Part shown: positions 26,369-35,705 of the stretch, one piece after another
Layout of the letters: the number at the start of each line of letters is the position of its first letter
How positions within the stretch are numbered: the first letter of the stretch is position 1
DNA from: REEB481 sp964586595
GTDB taxonomy: Bacteria; Bacteroidota; Bacteroidia; NS11-12g; UBA955
Length of the DNA: 64,000 nt
Assembly: GCA_964586595.1 (NCBI GenBank)
Contig: CAZPHB010000004.1
Coordinates: 1 to 64,000 of the forward strand
Direction of reading: 5' to 3'
The notes under the pieces: generated by a model
Told to the model about the DNA's origin: nothing
The model's input: the letters and a program-made list of their open reading frames with translations, nothing else
Databases searched by the model: none
Translations under genes and position numbers: made by a program

Positions 26369-29300
26369 ATGCGCCTGTTGTTGCCCATACTCCTCCTTTT
26401 CCCTGCTTTTGCAGGCGGACAAGGGTTTTATCCGGAATTTGGACAAAACCGAGTGCAGTACCAACAGTTCCATTGGCAATTCGTATCGGACCAGAATATT
26501 GATGTTTATTTCACAGATGGTGGTCAAAACATCGCCCTGCGCGCCATGGACATCGCAAGAAATACAGTACCAAGGATTGAAAAAATACTGGGATACCGAC
26601 TCAGTGGAAGCATACAATTGCTGCTGTTCAACAGCCTGGGACAATACCGCCAGAGCAACATCGGCTATGTGAATCCACAAACAACAGCTTCCGGGAACCA
26701 GCCCGTTCCGGATGACCAGGTGGCCATCTATTTTAACGGAGATTATGGCTTTTTGGAGAAACAAATCCGTTCATCGGTTACCGAAGTACTGATTCGTGAG
26801 ATGATGTACGGCGGCACCATTCAGGAACGAATTCAAAACAGCGCTTTGCTGGCGCTTCCACCCTGGTATTTATCCGGGCTGAAAAGTTACCTGAGCGAAG
26901 AATGGAATGCCGATTTAGACAACCGCATGCATGATGCCATGGCCACCGGAACGTTTAAAAAATTCAACAACCTGAGCAATGAAGATTATGAATTGGCGGG
27001 CCACAGCCTTTGGAAATATCTGCTGGAAAACTATGGCCAGGATGCCCTCACCAATATCATTTATATGACACGAACCACGCGCAGCGTGGAAAGTGCCGTG
27101 TATTTCGTAACCCAACAGCGTATTGGAATATTTATAGAAGCCTGGCATGAACATTATCGTACCGCCTACAATTCCGAACCTGCCGGTAAAAGTTTGCCTT
27201 CAGGAAGTGAAAACGCACCCAAACGACTGGAAAACCTCAAACACACCCAATTCAGCATCAGCCCGAACGGACAACATCTGGCCATTGTTACCAACGATAA
27301 AGGACTCTACAAAATATGGCTGTACCATACGGTCCAAAAAACAACCAAACTCCTCTATACCGGCGGTCATAAAGTACTCAACCAAATTCCGGATTATCAC
27401 GACCCCATCCTGGCCTGGAAGGAAAATGGACGCATCCTTAGTGTGCTGAGCAATGAACAAGGCGCTTACATCCTAAGGGATATTTCCATTGCAGAAAGAA
27501 AACAAAAAACTTATCCCATCATTGGATTTACAGGAGTACATGATTTCATTTACAAAAACGATCAGGCCTTGATCCTCAGCGCCTACAAGAACGGTCAAAG
27601 CGATTTGTTCCATTACAACCTGAAGGATGGAACTTCAGAACACATCACGCAAGATGTTTATTTTGATCATTCGGCGCGCTTACTTCCCAATTCCGACCAG
27701 TTGGTTTTCATCAGCAATCGCCCGGTTAACTCAGGCACGGGAAGCAATTTATTCCTGCTGCACGCTGATGCGCGCATCACCCCACTTACACGCTATGGAA
27801 ACAATGTTCACCTGAGCAGACCCCTTTCGTACGGCGATAACTACATCTGGTACCTGTGTGATGTTTCCGGCATCGTGAACAGCTGGCAAATTGATTGGAA
27901 AGACAGCTTGTCCACTCCTAAAAGCTTAACAAACTATAAAAGAAGCATCATTTATCAGGATTATGCTCCGGAAAACAATGTGCTTGCAGAATTGCTGTTG
28001 ATTGATGGCAGATTCAAAATATTCATCACCGAAATTGACGGGGTGCAACAAGAAGTGCCGGTGAACAATTTGGATTGGCGCACATTCACCCGAAAATTAG
28101 ATTCCCTGAGTGCGCCATCCCGCCGTCAGATTGCAACATTTCCACTGCCTGCCCAAGACAGCAGTCAACAAAAAAATGGAGCTACTGAAGCGGACACCGG
28201 ATATTATGCCCACGTGGAATACCTTACAGGCTTTGATCTGGTGAACAGAAGCACAGAAGAAACCCCTGATGTGCCAAGTGCAACAGAAACCGGAAATCTG
28301 AACGTTTCCAATGCCCAGCTAAGGTTTACCGTTGATCATTTTCAGTCGCAATTTGACAACTCCATCGTAGGCTCATATTATTTCAGCAACTACCTTCCAC
28401 CTGACATCATGCAGTTTGAAATGTTCAGCCCACATTTCAGGATGAGCATGGCCGACCGCATGAAGGACCTTACACTGGATGGTGGCATCAGGGTAAATAC
28501 AGCCCTCAACAGATCCGATATTTCTTTGCGCTTCAGTGATTTTAAGCGGAGGCTGGATCGGGAAATTTCTGTGGTGCGGCGGGCAAGACCGTTTGATGTG
28601 GCTGACCAGGCACTGTTTAAGCGCAGCCTCAGCACCACCGTTAAAGTCAAGTTCCAGTACCCATTCAACGAGCGTGAAAAAGCCACTGTTGCACTCCTGG
28701 GCAGACAGGAACGGATTCTGGTAAAATCGAGCGGAGCAGCAACCATCTTCGCACCGCATATCAGCGAATACTACACCGGCCTGAGATTTACCTACGTATT
28801 TGACAATACCGACGCCCAAGGGCTCAACAGAATGCGGGGCCTGCGCATGAAGCTATACAACGAACACTGGCTGATGGGCGGTGGGAAAAATATGTGGACC
28901 TGGGGCGGTGATGCCCGATATTACCTGCCTTTGCACAGGCAAATTAGTTTTTGTGCGCGCATCAGCGGTGCCAGCAGTACCGGAAAAGCAAAAACCGTGT
29001 ACTACCTCGGCGCCATGGAAAACTGGATTAAAGGCAATGACCAGTACGAAAATGGACTGGCTTTGCTCAGCGATCAACCCTATGTATTTCAAAGCCTAGC
29101 AGGCAACATGAGGGGCTTCAAAAGAAACATACGCGCAGGCAATAACTTCCTGCTGCTCAATGCAGAATTACGCATCCCGCTTTTCGCCTACTTATACCAA
29201 AAACCCATACGCGCCGATTTCTGGCGCAACTTCATGTTTACAGGGTTCGTTGATGCCGGAACAGCCTGGGTTGGCAGCAGCCCCTGGAGCCGGGATAACC

Positions 29301-29500
29301 CGTTCAATACCCGAATTATTGATGGCGGTGCCTACCGTATTACGGTCACCAGTCGCAGAAACCCATTGATTATGGGCGCCGGCTTCGGCATGCGCTCGCG
29401 CGTTTTGGGCTATTACCTGAAATATGATTTCGGCTGGGGACTCGTCGAAAATCGCTGGAATAAAGGGATGAGTTACTTCACCTGGGGCCTCGATTTCTAA
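26369..29500 (+). CDS. Propeller/beta-barrel surface protein with peptidase-MA-like head
   Basis: A 1043-residue exported protein with three parts. After a signal peptide (about 1-18), residues 20-260 resemble a peptidase-MA (gluzincin) domain, but the helix that should carry HExxH reads VTEVLIREMMYGG (137-149), so zinc chemistry is not expected. Residues about 280-600 are TolB/PD40-like propeller repeats (HTQFSISPNGQHLAIVTN, SARLLPNSDQLVFISNR). Residues about 640-1043 are a C-terminal outer-membrane barrel similar to surface-antigen/BamA-type domains, ending YFTWGLDF. I cannot assign a function. Residues between about 600 and 640 look like a low-complexity linker. Confidence 0.75.
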   Translation: MRLLLPILLLFPAFAGGQGFYPEFGQNRVQYQQFHWQFVSDQNIDVYFTDGGQNIALRAMDIARNTVPRIEKILGYRLSGSIQLLLFNSLGQYRQSNIGYVNPQTTASGNQPVPDDQVAIYFNGDYGFLEKQIRSSVTEVLIREMMYGGTIQERIQNSALLALPPWYLSGLKSYLSEEWNADLDNRMHDAMATGTFKKFNNLSNEDYELAGHSLWKYLLENYGQDALTNIIYMTRTTRSVESAVYFVTQQRIGIFIEAWHEHYRTAYNSEPAGKSLPSGSENAPKRLENLKHTQFSISPNGQHLAIVTNDKGLYKIWLYHTVQKTTKLLYTGGHKVLNQIPDYHDPILAWKENGRILSVLSNEQGAYILRDISIAERKQKTYPIIGFTGVHDFIYKNDQALILSAYKNGQSDLFHYNLKDGTSEHITQDVYFDHSARLLPNSDQLVFISNRPVNSGTGSNLFLLHADARITPLTRYGNNVHLSRPLSYGDNYIWYLCDVSGIVNSWQIDWKDSLSTPKSLTNYKRSIIYQDYAPENNVLAELLLIDGRFKIFITEIDGVQQEVPVNNLDWRTFTRKLDSLSAPSRRQIATFPLPAQDSSQQKNGATEADTGYYAHVEYLTGFDLVNRSTEETPDVPSATETGNLNVSNAQLRFTVDHFQSQFDNSIVGSYYFSNYLPPDIMQFEMFSPHFRMSMADRMKDLTLDGGIRVNTALNRSDISLRFSDFKRRLDREISVVRRARPFDVADQALFKRSLSTTVKVKFQYPFNEREKATVALLGRQERILVKSSGAATIFAPHISEYYTGLRFTYVFDNTDAQGLNRMRGLRMKLYNEHWLMGGGKNMWTWGGDARYYLPLHRQISFCARISGASSTGKAKTVYYLGAMENWIKGNDQYENGLALLSDQPYVFQSLAGNMRGFKRNIRAGNNFLLLNAELRIPLFAYLYQKPIRADFWRNFMFTGFVDAGTAWVGSSPWSRDNPFNTRIIDGGAYRITVTSRRNPLIMGAGFGMRSRVLGYYLKYDFGWGLVENRWNKGMSYFTWGLDF

Positions 29501-29533
29501 TCAGGCCGCTGATTTTTTCAACAACGGTTTCTT

Positions 29534-29541
29534 TATTTTCG
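29534..29541 (+). promoter_or_regulatory. -7 promoter box of metal-handling cluster
   Basis: TATTTTCG matches TAnnTTTG at 7 of 8 positions and is followed by exactly 4 nt and the GTG at 29546, the same geometry as several perfect boxes in this window. Confidence 0.45.
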
Positions 29542-29545
29542 TAAC

Positions 29546-29935
29546 GTGTTTCGCAAACTCGCTGCATACATTATGTTGCTCTGCACCAGCATGGTGATGG
29601 GTCTGCTGCCCTTAAGCATGCACCTTTGCTGCGAGGAACGCTGTTGTGATGCGGCTGAAGTGCAGGCCTCCTGCTGCGCTGCATCCAGCACCGAAAAACC
29701 GGTCGCGCCGGAAGATGATTGTTGCTCGAATCAATCGTTCTTCAACCTGGCTCCGGTGTTTGCGCCCATTAAAATTGGATTTGAACAACACATCCAGGAT
29801 GCAGGCGCGCAAGAACCCGTGCACGCCCTTGCCTTGCCAAAAGCTGTGGCGCATGTTTCCTGTTTCGCTTTGCCCGGTGCGCATCCGCCTGAACGACTCA
29901 AACGGCATCTGGCAATGCGCGTTTTGATCATTTAA
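29546..29935 (+). CDS. Cys-rich exported protein (HYC_CC_PP-like)
   Basis: A 129-residue protein starting at GTG with an N-terminal hydrophobic segment (about 5-23). It carries Cys pairs at 28-29, 33-34, 43-44 and 59-60, plus MHLCC at 25-29 and a late HPPERLK. This fits the pattern of a small Bacteroidota family named for HYC, CC and PP motifs that sits next to HMA and TonB genes; the first motif is HLC here. Metal binding, most likely copper, is an inference from the cysteines and the neighbours. It heads a three-gene set with the HMA protein and TonB receptor. Confidence 0.7.
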   Translation: MFRKLAAYIMLLCTSMVMGLLPLSMHLCCEERCCDAAEVQASCCAASSTEKPVAPEDDCCSNQSFFNLAPVFAPIKIGFEQHIQDAGAQEPVHALALPKAVAHVSCFALPGAHPPERLKRHLAMRVLII

Positions 29936-30056
29936 ACCTTTCCATTCTTTTCAACGCTGCATCCATTCCGCATCACCACCGGACCGGATGACCTTCTCGT
30001 GGAAACAGCTTTGCTGCTTCCGGCATTCAACAAATCCTTTATTCAAAAGAAAAAAA

Positions 30057-30425
30057 ATGAAAAAAAACATCATTGCCCTATTCCTGGGCCTCATCAACAT
30101 ACAGATGGCCAACGCCATCAACAGTTCCTCAGTTCCGCCCGTAAAAGGATCATTCAAAGCTTCCGGCAATTGCGACATGTGCAAGGAACGCATCGAACAG
30201 GCTTTGGACGTGCCCGGAATTATTCAGGCAACATACATCCCTGAACAAAAATTGGTTCAGGTTTCTTTCAAAGCCAAAAAAATCAGCCTGGAACAAATTC
30301 AACGACTCGTGAGTATGGCCGGCCATGATACCGAACTATTCCCTGCCGCCGAGGAAGCATACCAGAAACTCCCCGGCTGTTGCCGTTATCGCGAAGGAAC
30401 ATGCGACGACCACAGCGGAAATTAA
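30057..30425 (+). CDS. Periplasmic HMA-domain metal-binding protein
   Basis: A 122-residue exported protein with a signal peptide (about 1-20, ending ANA) and a heavy-metal-associated domain. The metal-binding loop is GNCDMCKERIEQA, with C39 and C42 in the usual CxxC. A further cluster of Cys and His near the C-terminus (PGCCRYREGTCDDH) could form a second site. The ATG at 30057 is chosen because it starts the signal peptide. It lies between a Cys-rich protein and a TonB receptor that it overlaps by 25 bp. Copper or a similar soft metal is the likely ligand. Confidence 0.85.
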   Translation: MKKNIIALFLGLINIQMANAINSSSVPPVKGSFKASGNCDMCKERIEQALDVPGIIQATYIPEQKLVQVSFKAKKISLEQIQRLVSMAGHDTELFPAAEEAYQKLPGCCRYREGTCDDHSGN

Positions 30426-32650
30426 TCTTCTGCCTGCTGCTCGTGTTGCCATGTGCAGTTAAGGCACAGGTTCGGATTCAAGGCCGCGTGTTTTATGAAG
30501 CCGACCGACCCATGCCGGCTGGCAAAGCCGAAGTACGTGCCGCCGGGAGCAACAAGTCCGTACTTACCGACGCCCAGGGAAGGTTTTCGCTGGTCTGTGA
30601 CTCTTTGCCCGTATTGCTCGTTGCCCGTCGTGGCGACTTTCAACCCGACAGTATGATGGCCAAAGACACCCTATTGCCTGACTTTTTCCTTCGCCTGAAA
30701 AGCACCTCGGAAGTATTGGTTAAAGCACGTTCCGATGCGGGAAGCTTTTCCAGAAAAAGCATAGGACAACTGGAAGTATTGGGTAAGGAAGAGTTTCGCA
30801 AAGCCGCTTGCTGTAACCTGTCGGAAAGCTTCGAAACAAATGCTGCTGTTGAAGTTTCAAACGCCGACGGCATGAGTGGCATCAGGCAGGTAGAAATGCT
30901 GGGACTTGCCGGTAAATACGTGCAGATGGGACGCGACAACGTGCCGTTGTTGCGCGGATTGGCTCAGGTGAACGGCCTTGGACAAATTCCGGGACCGTTC
31001 ATTTCATCGGTGAACATCGCCAAAGGTGCGGGAAGTGTCATGAATGGCTTTGAAGGAATGACGGGAGCCATCAACTATTCCTTCCGCACAGACCGCAAAG
31101 AACCGCCTTGGTTTTTCAATGCCTATGCCGGAAATATGGGAAGATTTGAACTCAATGCCATGCACCGCGTGGAACTGAGCCCGCGAAGCTGGTACACCGG
31201 AATGGTTCACGGGGCGGTGCAAAGCGGCAAGCCGGACATGAACCACGACGGTTTTCTGGATGTGCCTGTGGGCGAGAAGATTTTCTTCGGAAATCAGATA
31301 AACATCAACCAAAAAAACTGGGAAAGCCAAATCAGCCTGAACCTTACCGCCGATGATCGGCGTGCCGGGCAACTGGTACCCGAAGGTCATTACCATTTCG
31401 GCGTCCCCTATGTGTTTGCTCAAAAAGACCGCAAAGCAGATGGTTTTGTGAAGTTGGGTTTGTTCCTTAATGAAGAAAAAGAATCAAGCCTGGGCAACAT
31501 CCTTTCCTTTCATACGGAAGCCCTTGATGCCGATTTCGGCGACTCAAACCTTTACCGGGGTTCCCAAAACAGCTTCAGCTACCAGCTTTTTTACCAACAG
31601 GAAGTTCGGGGCGAAGATGTATTAAGAACAGGATTCAACCTGCAATACGATGGTGTTTTTGAAATTATAGGGCCAAACAATCCGCTGATAGACCTCATGC
31701 CCTTGCAACGGCGAGAGATGAGCGCCGGGCCTTTCGCTGAATACACGCTCAAAGAAGGCAATTTCTCGGCCGTAGCCGGAATCCGCAGCGACTGGAACAA
31801 CCTGTACGGCTGGTCTGTAACACCACGCATGCACCTGCGCTATGACCTGAACAAGGACAACTTGTTTCGCATGCAGGCCGGCTATGGCAGACGTACTTCG
31901 TGGATTTTTGCAGAGCATCTGCCCTTGTTCATCAGCAACAGACAGGTACGCTGGCAATACCTTCCCTGGGATCCTAAAAACGGAGGCATGGCCTATGGAT
32001 TCAACCAGGAACGCGGCTGGAACTTTGGCGCCAGCTATACACGCTATTTGAAGTTTAATGGCCGTCCGGCAACCTTATTGCTCGACTACTTTGAAACGCG
32101 TTTCGACAACCAAATCCTAGCCGACCGCGATTTTAACCCAAAGGAAATCTGGTTTATAGAACGCAGTGGAGGTTTCGCAAGAACCATGCAGGCTGAATGG
32201 ATATTTTCGCCGCGCCGCCGATTGGATCTAAAGGCAGCATATCGTTGGGTGCACAGCGTGCAGCCGCTGCAAAACGGAAGCATGATCCAGCCGCTGCAAT
32301 CGCCACACCGCATCATCGTAGTTGCAGACTTTGAAAACCGCAGAAAATGGCATCTGAACAACACCTTTCAGGTCAATTCCCCGCGCAGGATTCCCATCAC
32401 CAATGCCAATCCGGAACAATTCCGAAGGCCCGGCTACAGTCCTTGGTTCGTGGTTTGGAACGCCCAAATCCGCAAAGCGTGGAAGGGATGGGAATGGTAC
32501 ATCGGCGGCGAGAATTTGCTGGGTGCCGGTGACCGCAACCCGGTAGTTTCGGCGGCCAACCCCTATTTGCCCTGGTTTGACGCTGCCTTGGCCTGGGGCC
32601 CTGTGATGGGCGCCAATTTTTACGCGGGCGTCAAACTATCCTTGAAGTAG
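30401..32650 (+). CDS. TonB-dependent receptor, metal-linked type
   Basis: A 749-residue outer-membrane receptor with a signal peptide (about 1-24), a carboxypeptidase-like N-terminal domain (about 26-105), a plug (about 120-225) and a barrel ending in YAGVKLSLK. The plug contains KAACCNLSESFETNAAV and GSVMNGFEGMTGAINY, sequences typical of the receptor subfamily found with HMA proteins. The start at 30401 gives the signal peptide MRRPQRKLIFCLLLVLPCAV; it overlaps the HMA gene, pointing to coupled translation. It probably imports a metal or a metal-chelate, with copper the first candidate. Confidence 0.87.
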   Translation: MRRPQRKLIFCLLLVLPCAVKAQVRIQGRVFYEADRPMPAGKAEVRAAGSNKSVLTDAQGRFSLVCDSLPVLLVARRGDFQPDSMMAKDTLLPDFFLRLKSTSEVLVKARSDAGSFSRKSIGQLEVLGKEEFRKAACCNLSESFETNAAVEVSNADGMSGIRQVEMLGLAGKYVQMGRDNVPLLRGLAQVNGLGQIPGPFISSVNIAKGAGSVMNGFEGMTGAINYSFRTDRKEPPWFFNAYAGNMGRFELNAMHRVELSPRSWYTGMVHGAVQSGKPDMNHDGFLDVPVGEKIFFGNQININQKNWESQISLNLTADDRRAGQLVPEGHYHFGVPYVFAQKDRKADGFVKLGLFLNEEKESSLGNILSFHTEALDADFGDSNLYRGSQNSFSYQLFYQQEVRGEDVLRTGFNLQYDGVFEIIGPNNPLIDLMPLQRREMSAGPFAEYTLKEGNFSAVAGIRSDWNNLYGWSVTPRMHLRYDLNKDNLFRMQAGYGRRTSWIFAEHLPLFISNRQVRWQYLPWDPKNGGMAYGFNQERGWNFGASYTRYLKFNGRPATLLLDYFETRFDNQILADRDFNPKEIWFIERSGGFARTMQAEWIFSPRRRLDLKAAYRWVHSVQPLQNGSMIQPLQSPHRIIVVADFENRRKWHLNNTFQVNSPRRIPITNANPEQFRRPGYSPWFVVWNAQIRKAWKGWEWYIGGENLLGAGDRNPVVSAANPYLPWFDAALAWGPVMGANFYAGVKLSLK

Positions 32651-32654
32651 TTTG

Positions 32655-32662
32655 TACCTTTG
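32655..32662 (+). promoter_or_regulatory. -7 promoter box of DUF4159 gene
   Basis: TACCTTTG matches TAnnTTTG exactly and lies 12 bp before the ATG at 32675, directly after the TonB receptor stop. A TTTG directly precedes it but is too close to be the -33 element. Confidence 0.5.
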
Positions 32663-32674
32663 AGTTTCGGTAGT

Positions 32675-33343
32675 ATGCATAAAGTGTGGCGGATCATCGG
32701 GTTGCTCTCCATTTCAGGCCTGATTACGGCTTTTTCCGGATTGGCAGTACCCAACATCAAGCTGGCACGTTTGAAGTACGGAGGCGGTGGCGACTGGTAT
32801 TCGTCAAGAACCGCATTGCCCAACCTGGCGCGCTTTGCCAATGCCAACCTTGGCACCACGCTCGCACAAGAAGAAGCCATTGTTGATGCCGGTTCTGCCG
32901 AATTGCTGCAATACCCATACGTTTTCATGACCGGACATGGAAATGTAGTATTTACTGCGGAAGAAGCTGCGAATCTGAGAACCTACTTAATGGCCGGTGG
33001 CTTCCTGCATATCTGCGACAATTACGGCATGGATCCGTTTGTGCGTCCGCAAATGAAGAAGGTATTTCCCGAGCTGGATTTTGTAGAACTTCCCTTCAGC
33101 CATCCGATATATCATCAGAAGTTTCAATTCCCCAACGGCCTTCCCAAAATACACGAACACGATGGCAAACCTGCCCAAGGTTACGGACTGATTTGGGAAG
33201 GCCGCCTGGTTTGCTTTTACGATGTTGAATGTGATTTAGGAAATGGCTGGGAAGACCGCGGAACCTATCAGGATTCAGAGGCCGTGCGTCAAAAAGCATT
33301 AGAAATGGGTAGCAACATCTTGCAATATGCCTTCAACCGATAA
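32675..33343 (+). CDS. DUF4159 domain protein
   Basis: A 222-residue exported protein with an N-terminal hydrophobic signal or anchor (about 5-25). The rest is a DUF4159 domain: KLARLKYGGGGDWYS at the start, MTGHGNVVFT, YLMAGGFLHICDNYG and the final third with CFYDVECDLGNGWED. The fold belongs to the class I glutamine amidotransferase-like group, but the family has no settled function. In Bacteroidota it is often near MoxR/aerotolerance genes, which are not here. It overlaps the lipid kinase gene by 17 bp and probably shares its transcript. Confidence 0.85.
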   Translation: MHKVWRIIGLLSISGLITAFSGLAVPNIKLARLKYGGGGDWYSSRTALPNLARFANANLGTTLAQEEAIVDAGSAELLQYPYVFMTGHGNVVFTAEEAANLRTYLMAGGFLHICDNYGMDPFVRPQMKKVFPELDFVELPFSHPIYHQKFQFPNGLPKIHEHDGKPAQGYGLIWEGRLVCFYDVECDLGNGWEDRGTYQDSEAVRQKALEMGSNILQYAFNR

Positions 33344-34211
33344 GCCCTTATTGGTATTCTTGTTGAATCGGAGGTCAGGAAGAGGCAAAGCCGCCGACGT
33401 TCAGACGCTGTTCGAACGCTTGCTGAAAGATGAACCGTTTCATCCATTGTTCATAGAATTTGTGGCTACGGGCGCACATCGAGCGCAACTGGAACATGCG
33501 TTGGCACAAAACCCGGCGGCAGTATTTGCTTGCGGCGGTGACGGCACCGTGAATTTTGTAGGAAGCCTTTTGAAGGAAACCGGCATTCCGATGGGCATCA
33601 TTCCTATGGGATCAGGCAATGGACTGGCACGACATCTGGGACTGCCCATGCAAGCGGCGAAGGCACTGAAACAGGCCCTGCGCATGCAAGCCAAGGCGAT
33701 AGATACGGGCACCTGCGCCGGTCATTTTTTTGCCAATGTTGCCGGCCTGGGCTACGATGCACGGATCAGCCACGCCTTCAAAAACCGGAAAAAACGCGGC
33801 CTGTTGGGTTATGTTCAAACCATCGCACAAAACCTGAAACTTCAGGCCGAGCCCTTTCAGGTGGTCGAAAACCATGCAACCTGGCAAGGAAAAGCCTGGA
33901 TGATTTGCTTTGCCAACGGAAGCCAATGGGGTAACAACGTATCGCTGATGCCCGGCGCACGCATCGACGACGGCACCTTGAATGCATTGATTTTTCAACC
34001 TGCAGGTATGTTCACTGTTCCATCCATAGGGTTTAGGCTGCTCACCAAAAAAATACACACGGCCCCACAGGTGAAGGTAATCAACGGCACCACGTTTCAC
34101 GTAGCCGGAAGTAAGCGCACAGCAATCCATGTTGACGGCGAGCCCGCCGGTTTCTTTAATGGACCGCTTACGGTTGAAATTTGTCCAAAATCACTGTTGG
34201 TACTGGTATGA
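33327..34211 (+). CDS. Diacylglycerol/sphingosine-type lipid kinase (YegS/DagK-like)
   Basis: A 294-residue DAGK_cat-family kinase that phosphorylates a lipid hydroxyl with ATP at the inner membrane. The nucleotide loop CGGDGTVNFVG (about 70-80) and IPMGSGNGLARHLG (about 92-105) are both present, and NRRSGRGKA near the N-terminus completes the fold's first motif. The C-terminal domain ends GPLTVEICPKS. It overlaps the DUF4159 gene upstream and the NAD(P)HX repair gene downstream (ATGA), so the three form one translationally coupled run. Confidence 0.9.
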   Translation: MPSTDKPLLVFLLNRRSGRGKAADVQTLFERLLKDEPFHPLFIEFVATGAHRAQLEHALAQNPAAVFACGGDGTVNFVGSLLKETGIPMGIIPMGSGNGLARHLGLPMQAAKALKQALRMQAKAIDTGTCAGHFFANVAGLGYDARISHAFKNRKKRGLLGYVQTIAQNLKLQAEPFQVVENHATWQGKAWMICFANGSQWGNNVSLMPGARIDDGTLNALIFQPAGMFTVPSIGFRLLTKKIHTAPQVKVINGTTFHVAGSKRTAIHVDGEPAGFFNGPLTVEICPKSLLVLV

Positions 34212-35698
34212 ACATCCTTACTGCTGCGCAAATAAGGGAAGCAGACCGCTACACCATCCAACAAGAGCCCATCAGCTCCTGGAACCTCATGGAACGTGCA
34301 TCGGGTTTGTTCCTTAACCGGCTGCTGAAGGATTTCCCGGGCTTCACCAAATTCAGAATCCTGTGCGGCGCCGGGAACAACGGAGGCGACGGGCTGGCTG
34401 TAGGCAGAATGCTGCAGGAACGAGGTTTTTCAGACACCTTTTGTTACCTCGTTCAACAGCAAGCGTATAGTCCGGACAACCTGTTGAACCAACAACTGCT
34501 TCAGGCATACCGTCCGGATTCACTCCACTTCTTTGATGATTGCCACTACCTGCCCATAGAAGACGGTGTATTGTGGATTGATGCGCTGTTGGGCACCGGA
34601 TTGAACCGCCCTCCCGAGGGATTGGAAGCAGCGTGTATATCATGGCTCAACAGAAGGAAACACCTGATTTCACTAGATATGCCCTCCGGTTTGTATGCCG
34701 ATGGAATCACCACCCATGAATTTGTGCACGGATTCAAGACTTACACGTTTGAAGCACCCAAAGAAGGCCTGCTGATGCCTCAGCACGAAGTAGATTTCGA
34801 GGTTATTCCCATTGGGCTGAACTGGTCAGTATTTCAATATGGTGAAGACCGCCCGGTGTGGTACAAAAAATCCGAAATCAAAAAGCAAAAATCCATCAGA
34901 AAAAGGCACAGTCATAAAGGAAATTTCGGGCATTTATTGCTTGTAGCGGGGAGCAAGAACAAACCGGGTGCAGCGATTATGGCGGCGAAAGCAGCCTTGC
35001 GCTCCGGCGTTGGGCTGGTTACCATATTGCTGCCCGAAGAAATCAGAAATACGGTGATGGCACAGGTTCCCGAGGCGATGTGTATGATTGGCGGACAAGA
35101 CATCATTTCGGAGTTGCCAGACTTCCTTCCTGCCCATGTGGATGCCATTGCAGCCGGACCCGGCCTGGGCACCGATGAACAAACCGGAAGCGTTATGAAC
35201 GAGCTGATGCAGATCTTCCCCGATGTGCCCTTATTGCTGGATGCCGATGCCATCAACTTATTGTCCAACAAGCACATCAGCATCAAATTCTTGAACAACC
35301 GCGCCCTGCTTACACCTCATCCGGGAGAATTCAGGCGCCTCGTTGGCCCATGGAAGGATGACCTGGAACGGTTGGCAATGCTCAGTAATTTCTGCTTAAG
35401 CCACTGTTGCAGCATCATCCTGAAAGACACTTACAGCGTTTATGCTAATTGCAAAGGAAAACTCAGTTACCATACGGGTGGGAATACCGGCCTTGCCAAA
35501 GGAGGCAGTGGTGATGTGCTCACCGGCATAATCGGGGGGGTACTCGCCTCGGGATATCAACGCAATGCCGCCGCCGCACTTGGATTATACCTGCACGGTT
35601 GCGCAGCTGATATCGTTTGCTCCAGAGAAACGGCAGACGGAATGACGGCCATGAGCGTAGTGAACCACTTGCCCGAAGCCTGGGGCACACTAAAATAG
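34208..35698 (+). CDS. nnr: Bifunctional NAD(P)HX epimerase/dehydratase
   Basis: Repairs hydrated NADH and NADPH. The 496-residue protein joins the N-terminal epimerase (about 1-210, with GAGNNGGDGLAVGRML at 54-69) and the C-terminal ADP-dependent dehydratase (about 225-496, with HKGNFGHLLLVAGS, AGPGLGTDE, LLDADAINLL and GGSGDVLTGIIGG). Both catalytic motifs are intact. The ATG at 34208 overlaps the lipid kinase stop by 4 bp and gives the usual N-terminus MNILTAAQIREAD. It is convergent with an AsmA-like gene 7 bp away. Confidence 0.95.
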   Translation: MNILTAAQIREADRYTIQQEPISSWNLMERASGLFLNRLLKDFPGFTKFRILCGAGNNGGDGLAVGRMLQERGFSDTFCYLVQQQAYSPDNLLNQQLLQAYRPDSLHFFDDCHYLPIEDGVLWIDALLGTGLNRPPEGLEAACISWLNRRKHLISLDMPSGLYADGITTHEFVHGFKTYTFEAPKEGLLMPQHEVDFEVIPIGLNWSVFQYGEDRPVWYKKSEIKKQKSIRKRHSHKGNFGHLLLVAGSKNKPGAAIMAAKAALRSGVGLVTILLPEEIRNTVMAQVPEAMCMIGGQDIISELPDFLPAHVDAIAAGPGLGTDEQTGSVMNELMQIFPDVPLLLDADAINLLSNKHISIKFLNNRALLTPHPGEFRRLVGPWKDDLERLAMLSNFCLSHCCSIILKDTYSVYANCKGKLSYHTGGNTGLAKGGSGDVLTGIIGGVLASGYQRNAAAALGLYLHGCAADIVCSRETADGMTAMSVVNHLPEAWGTLK

Positions 35699-35705
35699 TT
35701 CAGGC

